A DNA stretch of 64,000 bases, taken from positions 124,001 to 188,000 of the forward strand of contig NZ_JABFMU010000002.1 in assembly GCF_013359695.1 (NCBI RefSeq). Direction: 5' to 3'. Every line of letters begins with the position of its first letter. The first letter of the stretch is position 1. The position numbers and the translations under genes are program-made. The notes below the pieces were generated by a model. It did no database searches, was not told the DNA's origin, and saw only the letters and a list, made by a program, of their open reading frames with translations. This stretch comes from Pseudomonas sp. C2B4 (GTDB lineage Bacteria > Pseudomonadota > Gammaproteobacteria > Pseudomonadales > Pseudomonadaceae). Below are positions 52,883 to 61,806 of the stretch, in pieces.

Positions 52883-54178
52883 TTACCCTTGGACCGGCAC
52901 CCCTTTAAGGTATGGCGCAGGCTCGGCGCCCAGGTTGTTCAACATGCGACCGCTGTACCAATCGATGAAGTTCACCACACCGAACTCATAGGTCTTGGAG
53001 TACGGACCTGGCTGGTAGGCGGTGGAGTTGATGCCGCGCTGGTTTTCCTCGGCCAGGCGACGGTCCTGGTCGTTGGTGGCGTCCCAGACCTGGCGCATGC
53101 GCTCCACGTCGTAGTCCACGCCTTCGACAGCGTCCTTGTGCACGAGCCACTTGGTGGTGACCATGGTTTCCTGGGCGCTGATCGGCCACACGGTGAACAC
53201 GATGATGTGGTCGCCCATGCAGTGGTTCCAGGAGTGCGGCAGGTGCAGGATGCGCATCGAGCCCAGGTCCGGGTTCTTGATACGGCCCATGAGCTTGGCG
53301 CAGCCCTGTTTGCCGTCCATGGTCATCGACACGGTGCCCTTGAGCAGCGGCATGCGCACGATACGGTTACGCAGGCCGAAGCTGGCGTGGGCGTAAGGGA
53401 TCTTCTCGGCTTCCCAGGCAGCGGCGGAGGCGGCGACGTGGTCCTTGAACGCCTGGTCGGCGCGCGGGTCGGTCACGTCGTCCCATTCAAGCAGGGTTTT
53501 CAACAGTTCAGGGTGCGAACCGCCGCAGTGGTAGCACTCGCGGTTGTTTTCCAGCACCAGTTTCCAGTTGGCCTTTTCCATCAAGGTGGTTTGCACCGCC
53601 ACCTTGGTGTTTTCCATGTCATACGGTTCCATGTAATGGCTGAGCGTCGACAGGAAGTCATCGATGGCCGGCGGGTTCTCTGCCAGGCTGATGAAGATGT
53701 AGCCGCCGGCGGTTTTCACGTTTACCGGCTTGAGGCCGTATTGCTTCATGTCGAAGTCGGCGCCCATCTCGGTGCCGGCGAACAGCAGGCGACCGTCGAG
53801 TTCGTAGGTCCACTGGTGGTAGTGGCAGACCAGTTTGGCGACCTTGCCCTTGTCGCTGGTGCACAGGCGCGAGCCACGGTGACGGCAGACGTTATGGAAG
53901 GCATGGACCACGCCATCGGCGCCGCGGATCACAATGATCGGGTTCTTGCCGACCTGCAGGGTCATGTAGTTGCCCTTGGCCGGGATCTCGCAGGTCATGC
54001 CGGCGATCAACCACTCTTTCTGGAAGATCTCCTGCATGTCGATTTCAAACAGGCGCTCGTCGGTGTAGAACGGCTGCGGCAGCGAGAAGGTGCGCTCGCG
54101 CTCTTGCAGCATCTGCGCGGTGGCCTTGCGTGCGGGTTCCAGCGGATCGCCCAGGCTCAGGGTAGTAGTGACGTCCAT
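52883..54178 (-). CDS. gbcA: Glycine betaine monooxygenase, Rieske oxygenase subunit
   Basis: A 431-residue Rieske non-haem iron oxygenase that removes a methyl group from glycine betaine to give dimethylglycine and formaldehyde. The [2Fe-2S] Rieske motif lies in VCRHRGSRLC and VCHYHQWTYE (CxH..CxxH, about residues 95-120). The catalytic-domain iron region is ENNRECYHCGGSHPEL, at about 210-225. GAGGA precedes the ATG. The gene is divergent from gbcB, its reductase. The last 15 codons are duplicated, diverged, at 48080-48124, suggesting this 3' end is an integration target. Confidence 0.96.
   Translation of the reverse strand: MDVTTTLSLGDPLEPARKATAQMLQERERTFSLPQPFYTDERLFEIDMQEIFQKEWLIAGMTCEIPAKGNYMTLQVGKNPIIVIRGADGVVHAFHNVCRHRGSRLCTSDKGKVAKLVCHYHQWTYELDGRLLFAGTEMGADFDMKQYGLKPVNVKTAGGYIFISLAENPPAIDDFLSTLSHYMEPYDMENTKVAVQTTLMEKANWKLVLENNRECYHCGGSHPELLKTLLEWDDVTDPRADQAFKDHVAASAAAWEAEKIPYAHASFGLRNRIVRMPLLKGTVSMTMDGKQGCAKLMGRIKNPDLGSMRILHLPHSWNHCMGDHIIVFTVWPISAQETMVTTKWLVHKDAVEGVDYDVERMRQVWDATNDQDRRLAEENQRGINSTAYQPGPYSKTYEFGVVNFIDWYSGRMLNNLGAEPAPYLKGVPVQG
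52886..52930. repeat. Right copy of the gbcA 3'-end repeat (putative attachment site)
   Basis: The last 15 sense codons of gbcA (GAEPAPYLKGVPVQG). They repeat at 48080-48124 in direct orientation with 37 of 45 bases shared, and the two copies bracket the 4.8-kb AT-rich segment. Confidence 0.68.
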
Positions 54179-54473
54179 CGTTTAATCCTCAGGGCCATCT
54201 GCGTGGCCGGCGAAAGTGGCTAATCAGGTCTGCTGTTCAGGGTTGCTACGCAAGGTGTAAAGGTCGTGTCTTGGTATGGGGCGAGTGTGGGGCCGACGCT
54301 GGCCAGAACCTTATCCATGGGCGACATGATGCAATCTGTTCCCGACGCGCAAGCCCCGGTGGTTGGCGGCTGGTCGCGATAAGCATGTCAATGTCGCAGA
54401 TAGGTAAATGGGTGGTTCGCGCTATACGCAGAATCGCCATCATGAAGGCCGACAGTCGGCCGTGGAGATCAGC
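54179..54473. promoter_or_regulatory. gbcA-gbcB divergent control region
   Basis: A 295-bp gap with promoters for both genes. GGTCGCGATAAG (54372) and TGTCGCAGATAGG (54392) form an imperfect direct repeat of about 20 bp, plausible as a GbdR (AraC-family) operator. This is inference from spacing and from the similar motif upstream of the dgc operon. Confidence 0.5.
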
Positions 54474-55574
54474 ATGTCCAACAACTTCCTGAACCCTGTA
54501 ACTACACAGACCTGGGCCAATGGCCGGCACATCGTCCGTTGCGTCAAAGTCATCCAGGAAACCTGGGATGTGCGCACCTTCTGCTTCATGGCCGACCAGC
54601 CGATCATGTTTTTCTTCAAGCCGGGGCAGTTCGTCACCCTGGAGCTGGAGATCGACGGCCAGCAGGTCATGCGCTCCTACACGATTTCCAGTTCACCGTC
54701 GGTGCCTTACAGCTTCTCGGTGACCATCAAGCGCGTACCGGGCGGCAAGGTCTCTAACTGGCTGCACGACACCCTGCATGAAGGCTACGAACTGGCGGTG
54801 CACGGTCCGGTCGGGCTGTTTAATGCCATGGACTTCCCGAACCCGAAGGTGCTGTACCTCAGCGGTGGCGTGGGGATCACGCCGTGCATGTCCATGGCCC
54901 GCTGGTTCTTCGACACCAACGGCAATGTCGACATGGCGTTCATCCACAGCGCCCGTTCGCCCAAGGACATCATTTATCACCGCGAGCTGGAGCACATGGC
55001 GGCGCGGATCGAAAACTTCAGCCTGCACCTGATTTGCGAAAAACACGGTTTCGGTGAGCCATGGGCCGGCTATCGCGGCTACCTGAACCATAAGATGCTG
55101 GAACTGATGGTCCCTGACTTCCTCGAGCGCGAAGTGTTCTGCTGCGGCCCGACGCCGTACATGAACGCGGTCAAGCGCCTGCTGGAAAACGCCGGCTTCA
55201 ACATGAAGCACTACCACGAGGAATCCTTCGGCGCGACCCCGCCCGAGGCCCGCGCAGACGCCGTGGAGCATGCCGAGCAGGCCGCCGAGGCGCCGGAGGT
55301 GGCTGACTCGGAACTGCATCAGGTGGAATTCACCGCCTCGGGCAAGAGCATCCGCGTGGCACCGGGCGAGACCGTGCATGCAGCCGCCGCCAAGGTCGGC
55401 CTGATGATCCCGAAAGCCTGCGGTATGGGCATTTGCGGCACGTGCAAGGTGCTCAAGCTGGGCGGCGAAGTGGAGATGGATCACAACGGCGGGATCACCG
55501 AGGACGACGAGGCCGAAGGGTTCATCCTGTCGTGCTGCAGCATTCCGAAGGGGGATGTGCGGATCGAGTATTGA
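54474..55574 (+). CDS. gbcB: Glycine betaine monooxygenase, reductase subunit
   Basis: A 366-residue NAD(P)H-dependent electron-transfer partner of GbcA. The FAD-binding domain has QQVMRSYTISSSP (about residues 62-74), and the NAD(P)-binding domain has VLYLSGGVGITPCMSMARW and VFCCGPTPYMNAVKRLL. A C-terminal plant-type [2Fe-2S] ferredoxin domain (about 285-366) has CGMGICGTCK and a final cysteine in FILSCCS. I set the start at 54474 (MSNNFLNP), with GGAGA upstream. Confidence 0.95.
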   Translation: MSNNFLNPVTTQTWANGRHIVRCVKVIQETWDVRTFCFMADQPIMFFFKPGQFVTLELEIDGQQVMRSYTISSSPSVPYSFSVTIKRVPGGKVSNWLHDTLHEGYELAVHGPVGLFNAMDFPNPKVLYLSGGVGITPCMSMARWFFDTNGNVDMAFIHSARSPKDIIYHRELEHMAARIENFSLHLICEKHGFGEPWAGYRGYLNHKMLELMVPDFLEREVFCCGPTPYMNAVKRLLENAGFNMKHYHEESFGATPPEARADAVEHAEQAAEAPEVADSELHQVEFTASGKSIRVAPGETVHAAAAKVGLMIPKACGMGICGTCKVLKLGGEVEMDHNGGITEDDEAEGFILSCCSIPKGDVRIEY

Positions 55575-55593
55575 TTCGCACCGGTAATCCCTT

Positions 55594-55680
55594 GTGGGAG
55601 CGGGCTTGCTCGCGAATGCGGTATGTCATTCAAATCTGTTTTGACTGATCCGACGCTTTCGCGAGCAGGCTCGCTCCCAC
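55594..55680. repeat. REPIN 20 (outward type, 87 bp)
   Basis: GTGGGAG..CGCGAA then TTCGCG..CCCAC. It lies 19 nt after the gbcB stop and 15 nt before the SDR stop. Confidence 0.9.
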
Positions 55681-55695
55681 AGGTGTTGTGTTGCT

Positions 55696-56520
55696 TCAGT
55701 CGATAAAAAGGTCTGGCATCAGCTTGTCGCTGCTGTCCGGCGCGAACCGATAGTGTTCGAACTCGGTGACGCCGTTCTCCCGCAGAACTTCCTCATCAAT
55801 CAGCAAACGCCCGGTCAGACTGCGATTCGTGCTGCTCAGGATGACATGGGCGGCATCCGCCATGATCGCAGGCGTGCGTGCATGCTTGAACGACTCCCGT
55901 GACCCCAGCTGAAACTCGATCGCGGCGGTGGCAATCATCGTCTGTGGCCACAGCGAGTTGGCGCTGATGCCGTAATTCCTGAACTCCTCGCTCATGCCCA
56001 GCGTCAGCATGCTCATGCCGTATTTGGTCACAGTATAGGGGCTGTATTGGGCGAACCATTTGACGGCCAGGTTCAGCGGTGGCGACAGGTTGAGAATGTG
56101 CCCCTTGGACTGCTTCAGGTACGGCAGCGCTGCCTGGCTGCACAGCAGCACGGCGCGGGTGTTGATCTGGTGCATCAGGTCGAAGCGCTTGAGCTCGAGG
56201 TGTTGAACCCCGGTCAGCTTGATCGCCCCGGCGTTGTTCACCAGCGCATCGATGCCGCCGAAATGTTCATTGGCCTGGGCCAGGGCCTGGTGCACGGCGG
56301 CTTCGTCGCGTACATCCACCTGCAGCGCCAACGCCCTGCCGCCTGCCGCCTCGACTTCCTTGGCCACGCTATAGATCGTGCCCGGTAGCTTGGGATGCGG
56401 TTCGGCACTTTTGGCGGCGATCACGATATTGGCGCCGTCGCGTGCTGCCCGTAGCGCGATCTCTCGGCCAATGCCACGGCTGGCGCCGGTGATGAACAGG
56501 GTTTTACCTTGCAATGACAT
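55696..56520 (-). CDS. Short-chain dehydrogenase/reductase (HSDL2-like)
   Basis: A 274-residue SDR with cofactor motif TLFITGASRGIGREIALRAARDG at residues 7-30, NNAGAI at about 93-98, and catalytic YTVTK (Tyr and Lys) at about 162-166. The family's Ser site is replaced by a segment reading ILNLSPPLNL. The insertion KSAEPHPKLPGTIYSVAKEVEAAGG is typical of the HSDL2-like subgroup. I set the start at 56520 because AGGAG lies 8 nt upstream. The substrate is unknown. It lies between gbcB and ltaE; a P. aeruginosa equivalent in this interval is likely but unverified. Confidence 0.87.
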   Translation of the reverse strand: MSLQGKTLFITGASRGIGREIALRAARDGANIVIAAKSAEPHPKLPGTIYSVAKEVEAAGGRALALQVDVRDEAAVHQALAQANEHFGGIDALVNNAGAIKLTGVQHLELKRFDLMHQINTRAVLLCSQAALPYLKQSKGHILNLSPPLNLAVKWFAQYSPYTVTKYGMSMLTLGMSEEFRNYGISANSLWPQTMIATAAIEFQLGSRESFKHARTPAIMADAAHVILSSTNRSLTGRLLIDEEVLRENGVTEFEHYRFAPDSSDKLMPDLFID

Positions 56521-56618
56521 GCGTACGCTCCTGATTGTTGTTGTCTGTACGGCTCGCCAGACAATGTAGACCAAGACTTCAGGTGCGAACGATCGGGGAA
56601 TTCGGCGGGGGCTTGCTT

Positions 56619-56706
56619 GTGGGAGCGAGCCTGCTCGCGAAGGCGGTGGGTCAAACAACATTTGCGTTGACTGACACTCCCTCTTCGCGAGCAGGCTCGC
56701 TCCCAC
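56619..56706. repeat. REPIN 21 (outward type, 88 bp)
   Basis: GTGGGAG..CGCGAA then TTCGCG..CCCAC. It ends 24 nt before the ltaE stop. Confidence 0.9.
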
Positions 56707-56730
56707 AGTGGTTGCATTAGTTCCGGATAA

Positions 56731-57771
56731 TTAGTGAGACATCACTTCGCGGATGTCGCGAGCCAGCTCGCGCACACGCTCTTCCTCGGTGTCCCACGAG
56801 CACATGAAACGCGCGCCGCCGTTGCCGATGAAGGTGTAGAAGCGCCAACCCTTGGCGGTCAGGGCGGAGATCGCCGGTTCCGAGAGTTGCAGGAACACGC
56901 CGTTGGCCTGTACCGGGAACATCAGTTCCACGCCCGGGATGTCGCTGACCAGCTCGGCCAGCAATTGTGCGCAGTGGTTGGCGTGGCGGGCGTATTTGAG
57001 CCAGGCGCCGTTTTCCAGGATGCCGACCCAGGGCGCGGACAGGAAGCGCATTTTCGACGCCAGTTGGCCCGCCTGTTTGCAGCGGTAGTCGAAGTCTTCT
57101 GCCAGCTTGTGATTGAAGAACAGAATCGCTTCGCCCACGGCCATGCCGTTTTTCGTACCGCCGAAGCACAGCACGTCGACGCCGGCCTTCCAGGTCAGGT
57201 CGGCCGGCGAACAGCCGAGGAACGCGCAGGCGTTGGAGAAGCGCGCGCCGTCCATGTGCAGGTTAAGGCCCAGCTCCTTGCAGGTGGCGCTGATGGCGCG
57301 GATTTCGTCCGGGGTGTAGACACTGCCGACTTCGGTGGCCTGGGTCAGGGTCACGACGCGGGGTTTGGGGTAGTGGATGTCCTGGCGCTTCAGGGCGATT
57401 TCGCGAATCGATTCAGGGGTCAGCTTGCCGTTTTCGGTGCGGGCGATCAGCAGTTTGGAGCCGTTGGAGAAAAACTCCGGTGCGCCGCATTCGTCGGTTT
57501 CGACGTGGGCGGTTTCCGAGCAGATCACGCTGTGGTAACTCTGGCACAGCGACGACAGGGCCAATGAGTTGGCCGCGGTGCCGTTGAAGGCGAAAAACAC
57601 TTCGCAGTCGGTTTCGAACAGTTTGCGGAAATCGTCGGACGCGCGGGCGGTCCACTCGTCGTCGCCGTAAGCGCGCTGGTGGCCATGGTTGGCCTGCTCC
57701 ATGGCTGCCCAGGCTTCGGGGCAAATGCCGGAGTAGTTGTCGCTGGCGAATTGTTGGCTCTTGTCGGTCAT
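56731..57771 (-). CDS. ltaE: Low-specificity L-threonine aldolase
   Basis: A 346-residue PLP enzyme that cleaves L-threonine or L-allo-threonine to glycine and acetaldehyde. The PLP lysine lies in LCFGGTKNGMAVGEAILFF (about residue 206). Other family segments are VFFAFNGTAANSLALSSL, TAHVETDECGAPEF, LHMDGARFSNACAFL and FPVQANGVFLQL. The position equals PA5413 (ltaA in the P. aeruginosa betaine region). It links threonine to the glycine pool made from betaine. Confidence 0.94.
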   Translation of the reverse strand: MTDKSQQFASDNYSGICPEAWAAMEQANHGHQRAYGDDEWTARASDDFRKLFETDCEVFFAFNGTAANSLALSSLCQSYHSVICSETAHVETDECGAPEFFSNGSKLLIARTENGKLTPESIREIALKRQDIHYPKPRVVTLTQATEVGSVYTPDEIRAISATCKELGLNLHMDGARFSNACAFLGCSPADLTWKAGVDVLCFGGTKNGMAVGEAILFFNHKLAEDFDYRCKQAGQLASKMRFLSAPWVGILENGAWLKYARHANHCAQLLAELVSDIPGVELMFPVQANGVFLQLSEPAISALTAKGWRFYTFIGNGGARFMCSWDTEEERVRELARDIREVMSH

Positions 57772-57902
57772 GGCCTGCTTCCGTGGTCGAGGCGCCTATG
57801 GTGAGGCGTCACGTGGTCAATGAGGTGGGGCACTTTACCGAAGATCGTCCGGGAAGCGCACGGGATGTCACTGTCAGAACATTACAAGGATGCCGGGCAA
57901 TT

Positions 57903-58631
57903 ATGCACATGGCTACGCACTTAAAGCAGCGCGACGGAGCGCTGGATCTTCTCAAGTGGCTGGCGTTGCTGAGCATGCTGCTCGATCACCTGCGATATGT
58001 CGGTTATTCCGCCGATTGGCTGTATGTGCCGGGGCGTCTGGCGTTCCCGTGGTTCTGCCTGGCGATGGCGGCCAATCTGGCACGGGTCACGGCGGTGACG
58101 ACAGGCGGGCAATGGCGCTACCTGGGCTGGTTAATGCTGTTCAGCGCCGTGAGTGAAATTCCCTACCGGATGTACATCCCCAATCCCGACACCCTAAATG
58201 TGCTGCCCACGCTGGCACTCGGTCTTCTGGTGATTCGTGGCTGGCAGGACCGAACCCTGCAAGCGCGTCCGTTGATGGCGGTTGCCCTTGTGCTGGCGGC
58301 GTTGTTCCCGGAACGACTGATGTTCGGTTTCTTTGGCGTGCTGTTGCCGTTGGCGATGCTGCTGGTATTGCGGCGACCCTGGTATTTCGCGTTGCTGCCG
58401 GGGCTGGTCTGTCTGGCATCGAATCAGTGGCAGGTGCTGTATTACTCCGTTCGATTGGGCAATCACGTGGCAATGGCGGCTGTTGCCACTTGTCTGATTG
58501 CGCCATGGCTGGGGCTGTTCCTGTTGCGACATGCGGGTGACGTAAAACCACCACCGATGCGGCGCTGGGCGTATGCCCTGTATCCCGCGCATTTCCTTGC
58601 GTTGCTGGCTTTGCGCCAGGTTCTCGCATAG
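57903..58631 (+). CDS. TraX-family membrane protein
   Basis: A 242-residue inner-membrane protein of the TraX family, with seven or more hydrophobic segments. The family start is GALDLLKWLALLSMLLDHLRYV. It continues VPGRLAFPWFCLAMAANLAR and ends RWAYALYPAHFLALLALRQVLA, with a conserved YPAH. F-plasmid TraX acetylates pilin. Chromosomal relatives have no conjugation genes nearby and are probably acyltransferase-like membrane proteins of unknown target. I chose the ATG at 57903 (AAGGA lies upstream at slightly long spacing). Confidence 0.85.
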   Translation: MHMATHLKQRDGALDLLKWLALLSMLLDHLRYVGYSADWLYVPGRLAFPWFCLAMAANLARVTAVTTGGQWRYLGWLMLFSAVSEIPYRMYIPNPDTLNVLPTLALGLLVIRGWQDRTLQARPLMAVALVLAALFPERLMFGFFGVLLPLAMLLVLRRPWYFALLPGLVCLASNQWQVLYYSVRLGNHVAMAAVATCLIAPWLGLFLLRHAGDVKPPPMRRWAYALYPAHFLALLALRQVLA

Positions 58632-58934
58632 CCCCGCGAGCTGAATGCAAGCCCTGTGGGAGCGAGCCTGCTCGCGAAGAGGGCGTGCCAGGCGATATCC
58701 ATGTGGCTGATACACCGCCTTCGCGAGCAGGCTCGCTCCCACAAGGGATTCAGGCGTGTTCGCAGATTGTGTACGACCTGCCATTTCCCGCCATGTCGTA
58801 AACGCACCTTTGCGTGGCGCCCTTAGGCATTTGACCACGCCAAGCCAGTCATACCATCGCTATCAAAGGGCACTGCCGAAACGCCAGTGCCTTACCGAGA
58901 CGAATGGCGCACAGATGCCGCTGGGAGAGACGCG
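58632..58934. promoter_or_regulatory. glyA leader region
   Basis: A 303-bp gap with REPIN 22 and the promoter of the glyA-sox operon. A 7-bp hairpin GGCACTG/CAGTGCC lies at 58869-58891, 43 nt before glyA. A TGTCGT sequence near 58795 weakly resembles the motif upstream of gbcB. No riboswitch fold is evident. Confidence 0.45.
58656..58742. repeat. REPIN 22 (outward type, 87 bp)
   Basis: GTGGGAG..CGCGAA then TTCGCG..CCCAC, 24 nt after the TraX-family stop. Confidence 0.9.
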
Positions 58935-60188
58935 ATGTTCAGCAAGCAAGACAAGATCCAGGGTTACGACGATGCACTGCTGGCGGCGATGAATGCCGAG
59001 GAGCAACGTCAGGAAGATCACATCGAGCTGATCGCGTCCGAGAACTACACCAGCAAGCGCGTCATGGAAGCGCAGGGCAGCGGCCTGACCAACAAATACG
59101 CCGAAGGCTACCCGGGCAAGCGTTACTACGGTGGCTGCGAGCACGTCGACAAGGTTGAAGCGCTGGCCATCGAACGCGCCAAACAACTGTTCGGCGCCGA
59201 TTACGCCAACGTCCAGCCGCATTCCGGTTCCTCGGCCAACAGCGCCGTGTACCTGGCCCTGCTGCAAGCCGGCGACACCATCCTGGGCATGAGCCTGGCC
59301 CATGGCGGTCACCTGACCCACGGCGCCAAAGTGTCGTCCTCGGGCAAACTGTACAACGCCGTTCAATACGGCATCGACACCAAGACCGGTCTGATCGATT
59401 ACGACGAAGTCGAGCGCCTGGCCGTCGAACACAAGCCGAAGATGATCGTTGCCGGCTTCTCGGCCTATTCCAAGACCCTCGACTTCCCGCGCTTCCGCCA
59501 GATCGCTGACAAAGTGGGTGCGCTGCTGTTCGTCGACATGGCCCACGTGGCCGGTCTGGTCGCTGCCGGCCTGTACCCGAACCCGCTGCCATACGCCGAC
59601 GTGGTCACCACCACCACCCACAAGACCCTGCGCGGTCCGCGTGGCGGCCTGATCCTGGCCAAGTCCAACGAAGAGATCGAGAAAAAGCTCAACGCCGCCG
59701 TATTCCCTGGCGCCCAGGGCGGCCCGCTGATGCACGTGATTGCTGGTAAAGCCGTGTGCTTCAAGGAAGCGCTGGAGCCTGGCTTCAAGGCTTACCAGCA
59801 ACAAGTGATCGACAACGCCCAGGCCATGGCCGGCGTCTTTATCAAACGCGGCTACGATGTAGTGTCCGGCGGCACCGATAACCACCTGTTCCTGGTCAGC
59901 CTGATCCGTCAGGGCCTCACCGGTAAAGAGGCGGACGCAGCACTCGGTCGCGCCCACATCACCGTGAACAAGAACGCTGTCCCGAACGATCCACAGTCGC
60001 CGTTCGTGACCTCCGGCCTGCGCATCGGCACCCCGGCGGTCACCACTCGCGGCTTCAAGGTGACCCAGTGCGTCGAGTTGGCCGGCTGGATCTGCGACAT
60101 TCTCGATAACCTCGGCGATGCCGATGTCGAGGCCAATGTCGCCCAGCAGGTTTCGGCCCTGTGCGCGGACTTCCCGGTTTATCGCTGA
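58935..60188 (+). CDS. glyA: Serine hydroxymethyltransferase (sox operon copy)
   Basis: A 417-residue PLP enzyme that uses methylene-tetrahydrofolate made by sarcosine oxidase to convert glycine to serine (glyA1, PA5415). Motifs are [57 protein letters not shown], and the PLP lysine in [14 protein letters not shown] (about residue 229). I set the start at 58935 (MFSKQDKI), with GGGAGAG upstream; the longer frame is not supported. It is the first gene of the glyA-soxBDA operon. Confidence 0.97.
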   Translation: MFSKQDKIQGYDDALLAAMNAEEQRQEDHIELIASENYTSKRVMEAQGSGLTNKYAEGYPGKRYYGGCEHVDKVEALAIERAKQLFGADYANVQPHSGSSANSAVYLALLQAGDTILGMSLAHGGHLTHGAKVSSSGKLYNAVQYGIDTKTGLIDYDEVERLAVEHKPKMIVAGFSAYSKTLDFPRFRQIADKVGALLFVDMAHVAGLVAAGLYPNPLPYADVVTTTTHKTLRGPRGGLILAKSNEEIEKKLNAAVFPGAQGGPLMHVIAGKAVCFKEALEPGFKAYQQQVIDNAQAMAGVFIKRGYDVVSGGTDNHLFLVSLIRQGLTGKEADAALGRAHITVNKNAVPNDPQSPFVTSGLRIGTPAVTTRGFKVTQCVELAGWICDILDNLGDADVEANVAQQVSALCADFPVYR

Positions 60189-60211
60189 GTGCGGTTTTGG
60201 AGTAAATGACT

Positions 60212-61462
60212 ATGCAACGCTACTCAGGCTTCGGCCTCTTCAAACACTCCCTCAGCCACCATGAAAACTGGCAGCGGATGTGGCGCACACCGACCCCGAA
60301 AAAGGTCTACGACGTGGTCATCGTCGGCGGTGGCGGGCATGGTCTGGCGACCGCCTACTACCTGGCCAAGGAGCACGGCATCACCAACGTGGCCGTGGTC
60401 GAAAAGGGCTGGCTAGGCGGCGGTAACACCGCGCGCAACACCACCATCGTTCGCTCCAACTACCTGTGGGACGAGTCGGCGCACCTGTACGAACATGCGA
60501 TGAAACTGTGGGAAGGCCTGTCCCAGGACCTGAACTACAACGTGATGTTCTCCCAGCGCGGTGTCTACAACCTGTGCCACACCCTGCAGGACATCCGTGA
60601 TTCCGAGCGTCGGGTCAGCGCCAACCGCCTCAATGGCGTGGACGGCGAGCTGCTCGATGCCAAGCAAGTCGCTGACGAGATTCCGTACCTCGACTGCTCC
60701 AAGAACACCCGCTACCCGGTGATGGGCGCCACCGTCCAGCGTCGCGGCGGCGTGGCCCGTCACGATGCCGTGGCCTGGGGCTTTGCCCGTGCCGCCGACG
60801 CACTGGGCGTGGACCTGATCCAGCAGACCGAAGTGATCGGTTTCCGCAAGGAAAACGGCGTGTGCATCGGTGTCGAAACCAACAAGGGCTTCATCGGCGC
60901 CAAGCGCGTCGGCGTGGTCACCGCCGGTAACTCCGGGCACATGGCCAAGCTGGCCGGTTTCCGTCTGCCGATCGAATCGCACCCGCTGCAAGCGCTGGTG
61001 TCCGAGCCGATCAAACCGATTATCGACAGCGTGATCATGTCCAACGCCGTGCACGGCTACATCAGCCAGTCCGACAAGGGCGACCTGGTGATCGGCGCCG
61101 GTATCGACGGCTACAACGGCTACGGCCAGCGTGGTTCGTACCCGGTGATCGAACACACCATCCAGGCCATCGTCGAGATGTTCCCGGTCCTGTCCCGCGT
61201 ACGCATGAACCGTCAGTGGGGCGGCATCGTCGACACCACCCCGGATGCGTGCCCGATCATTTCGAAAACCCCGGTACCGAACATGTTCTTCAACTGCGGT
61301 TGGGGCACCGGTGGCTTCAAGGCAACACCTGGTTCGGGCAACGTGTTTGCCGCGAGCCTGGCCAAGGGTGAAATGCACCCGTTGGCCGCACCTTTCTCCA
61401 TCGACCGTTTCCACAACGGTGCGTTGATCGATGAACACGGCGCTGCTGCGGTTGCCCACTAA
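60212..61462 (+). CDS. soxB: Heterotetrameric sarcosine oxidase beta subunit
   Basis: A 416-residue flavoprotein of the DAO fold that oxidises sarcosine to glycine. The FAD motif is [22 protein letters not shown] (about residues 33-54), then [20 protein letters not shown]. The covalent FMN His is expected in [13 protein letters not shown] (about 172-184). I chose the ATG at 60212 because GGAG lies 9 nt upstream, whereas the ATG at 60206 would be only 3 nt from it. It follows glyA closely and precedes soxD by 14 nt. Confidence 0.96.
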   Translation: MQRYSGFGLFKHSLSHHENWQRMWRTPTPKKVYDVVIVGGGGHGLATAYYLAKEHGITNVAVVEKGWLGGGNTARNTTIVRSNYLWDESAHLYEHAMKLWEGLSQDLNYNVMFSQRGVYNLCHTLQDIRDSERRVSANRLNGVDGELLDAKQVADEIPYLDCSKNTRYPVMGATVQRRGGVARHDAVAWGFARAADALGVDLIQQTEVIGFRKENGVCIGVETNKGFIGAKRVGVVTAGNSGHMAKLAGFRLPIESHPLQALVSEPIKPIIDSVIMSNAVHGYISQSDKGDLVIGAGIDGYNGYGQRGSYPVIEHTIQAIVEMFPVLSRVRMNRQWGGIVDTTPDACPIISKTPVPNMFFNCGWGTGGFKATPGSGNVFAASLAKGEMHPLAAPFSIDRFHNGALIDEHGAAAVAH

Positions 61463-61476
61463 CAGGAGAAATCCCC

Positions 61477-61806
61477 ATGTTGCATATCTTCTGTCCTCAC
61501 TGCGGCGAACTGCGCTCCGAAGAGGAATTCCACGCATCCGGCCAGGCGCACATCCCGCGTCCACTGGACCCTAACAGCTGCACCGACGAGGAGTGGGGCG
61601 ACTACATGTTCTTCCGCGATAACCCTCGCGGCCTGCACCACGAGCTGTGGGATCACGTTGCCGGTTGCCGCCAGTACTTCAACGTCACCCGCGACACCGT
61701 GACCTACGAGATTCTCGAAACCTACAAGATCGGCACCAAGCCACAATTCACCGACAAGACCGATAGCCCGAAAGCGGCCAGCACGGCTCTGGGAGAGAAG
61801 GTATGA
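61477..61806 (+). CDS. soxD: Sarcosine oxidase delta subunit
   Basis: A 109-residue small subunit of heterotetrameric sarcosine oxidase. It binds zinc through CPHCGE at the N-terminus together with His and Cys in WDHVAGCRQYF. AGGAG precedes the ATG. It overlaps soxA by 4 nt (ATGA), so the two are translationally coupled. Confidence 0.95.
   Translation: MLHIFCPHCGELRSEEEFHASGQAHIPRPLDPNSCTDEEWGDYMFFRDNPRGLHHELWDHVAGCRQYFNVTRDTVTYEILETYKIGTKPQFTDKTDSPKAASTALGEKV

Noticed and set aside
57903..58631. TraX-family gene as evidence of a conjugative element
   Set aside because: No other transfer genes are present. Chromosomal TraX-like genes occur at this position in the P. aeruginosa betaine region.
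778..58742. Repeated palindromes as CRISPR or integron elements
   Set aside because: The copies are dispersed singly between genes, without regular spacer arrays, cas genes or an integrase; they match Pseudomonas REP doublets.
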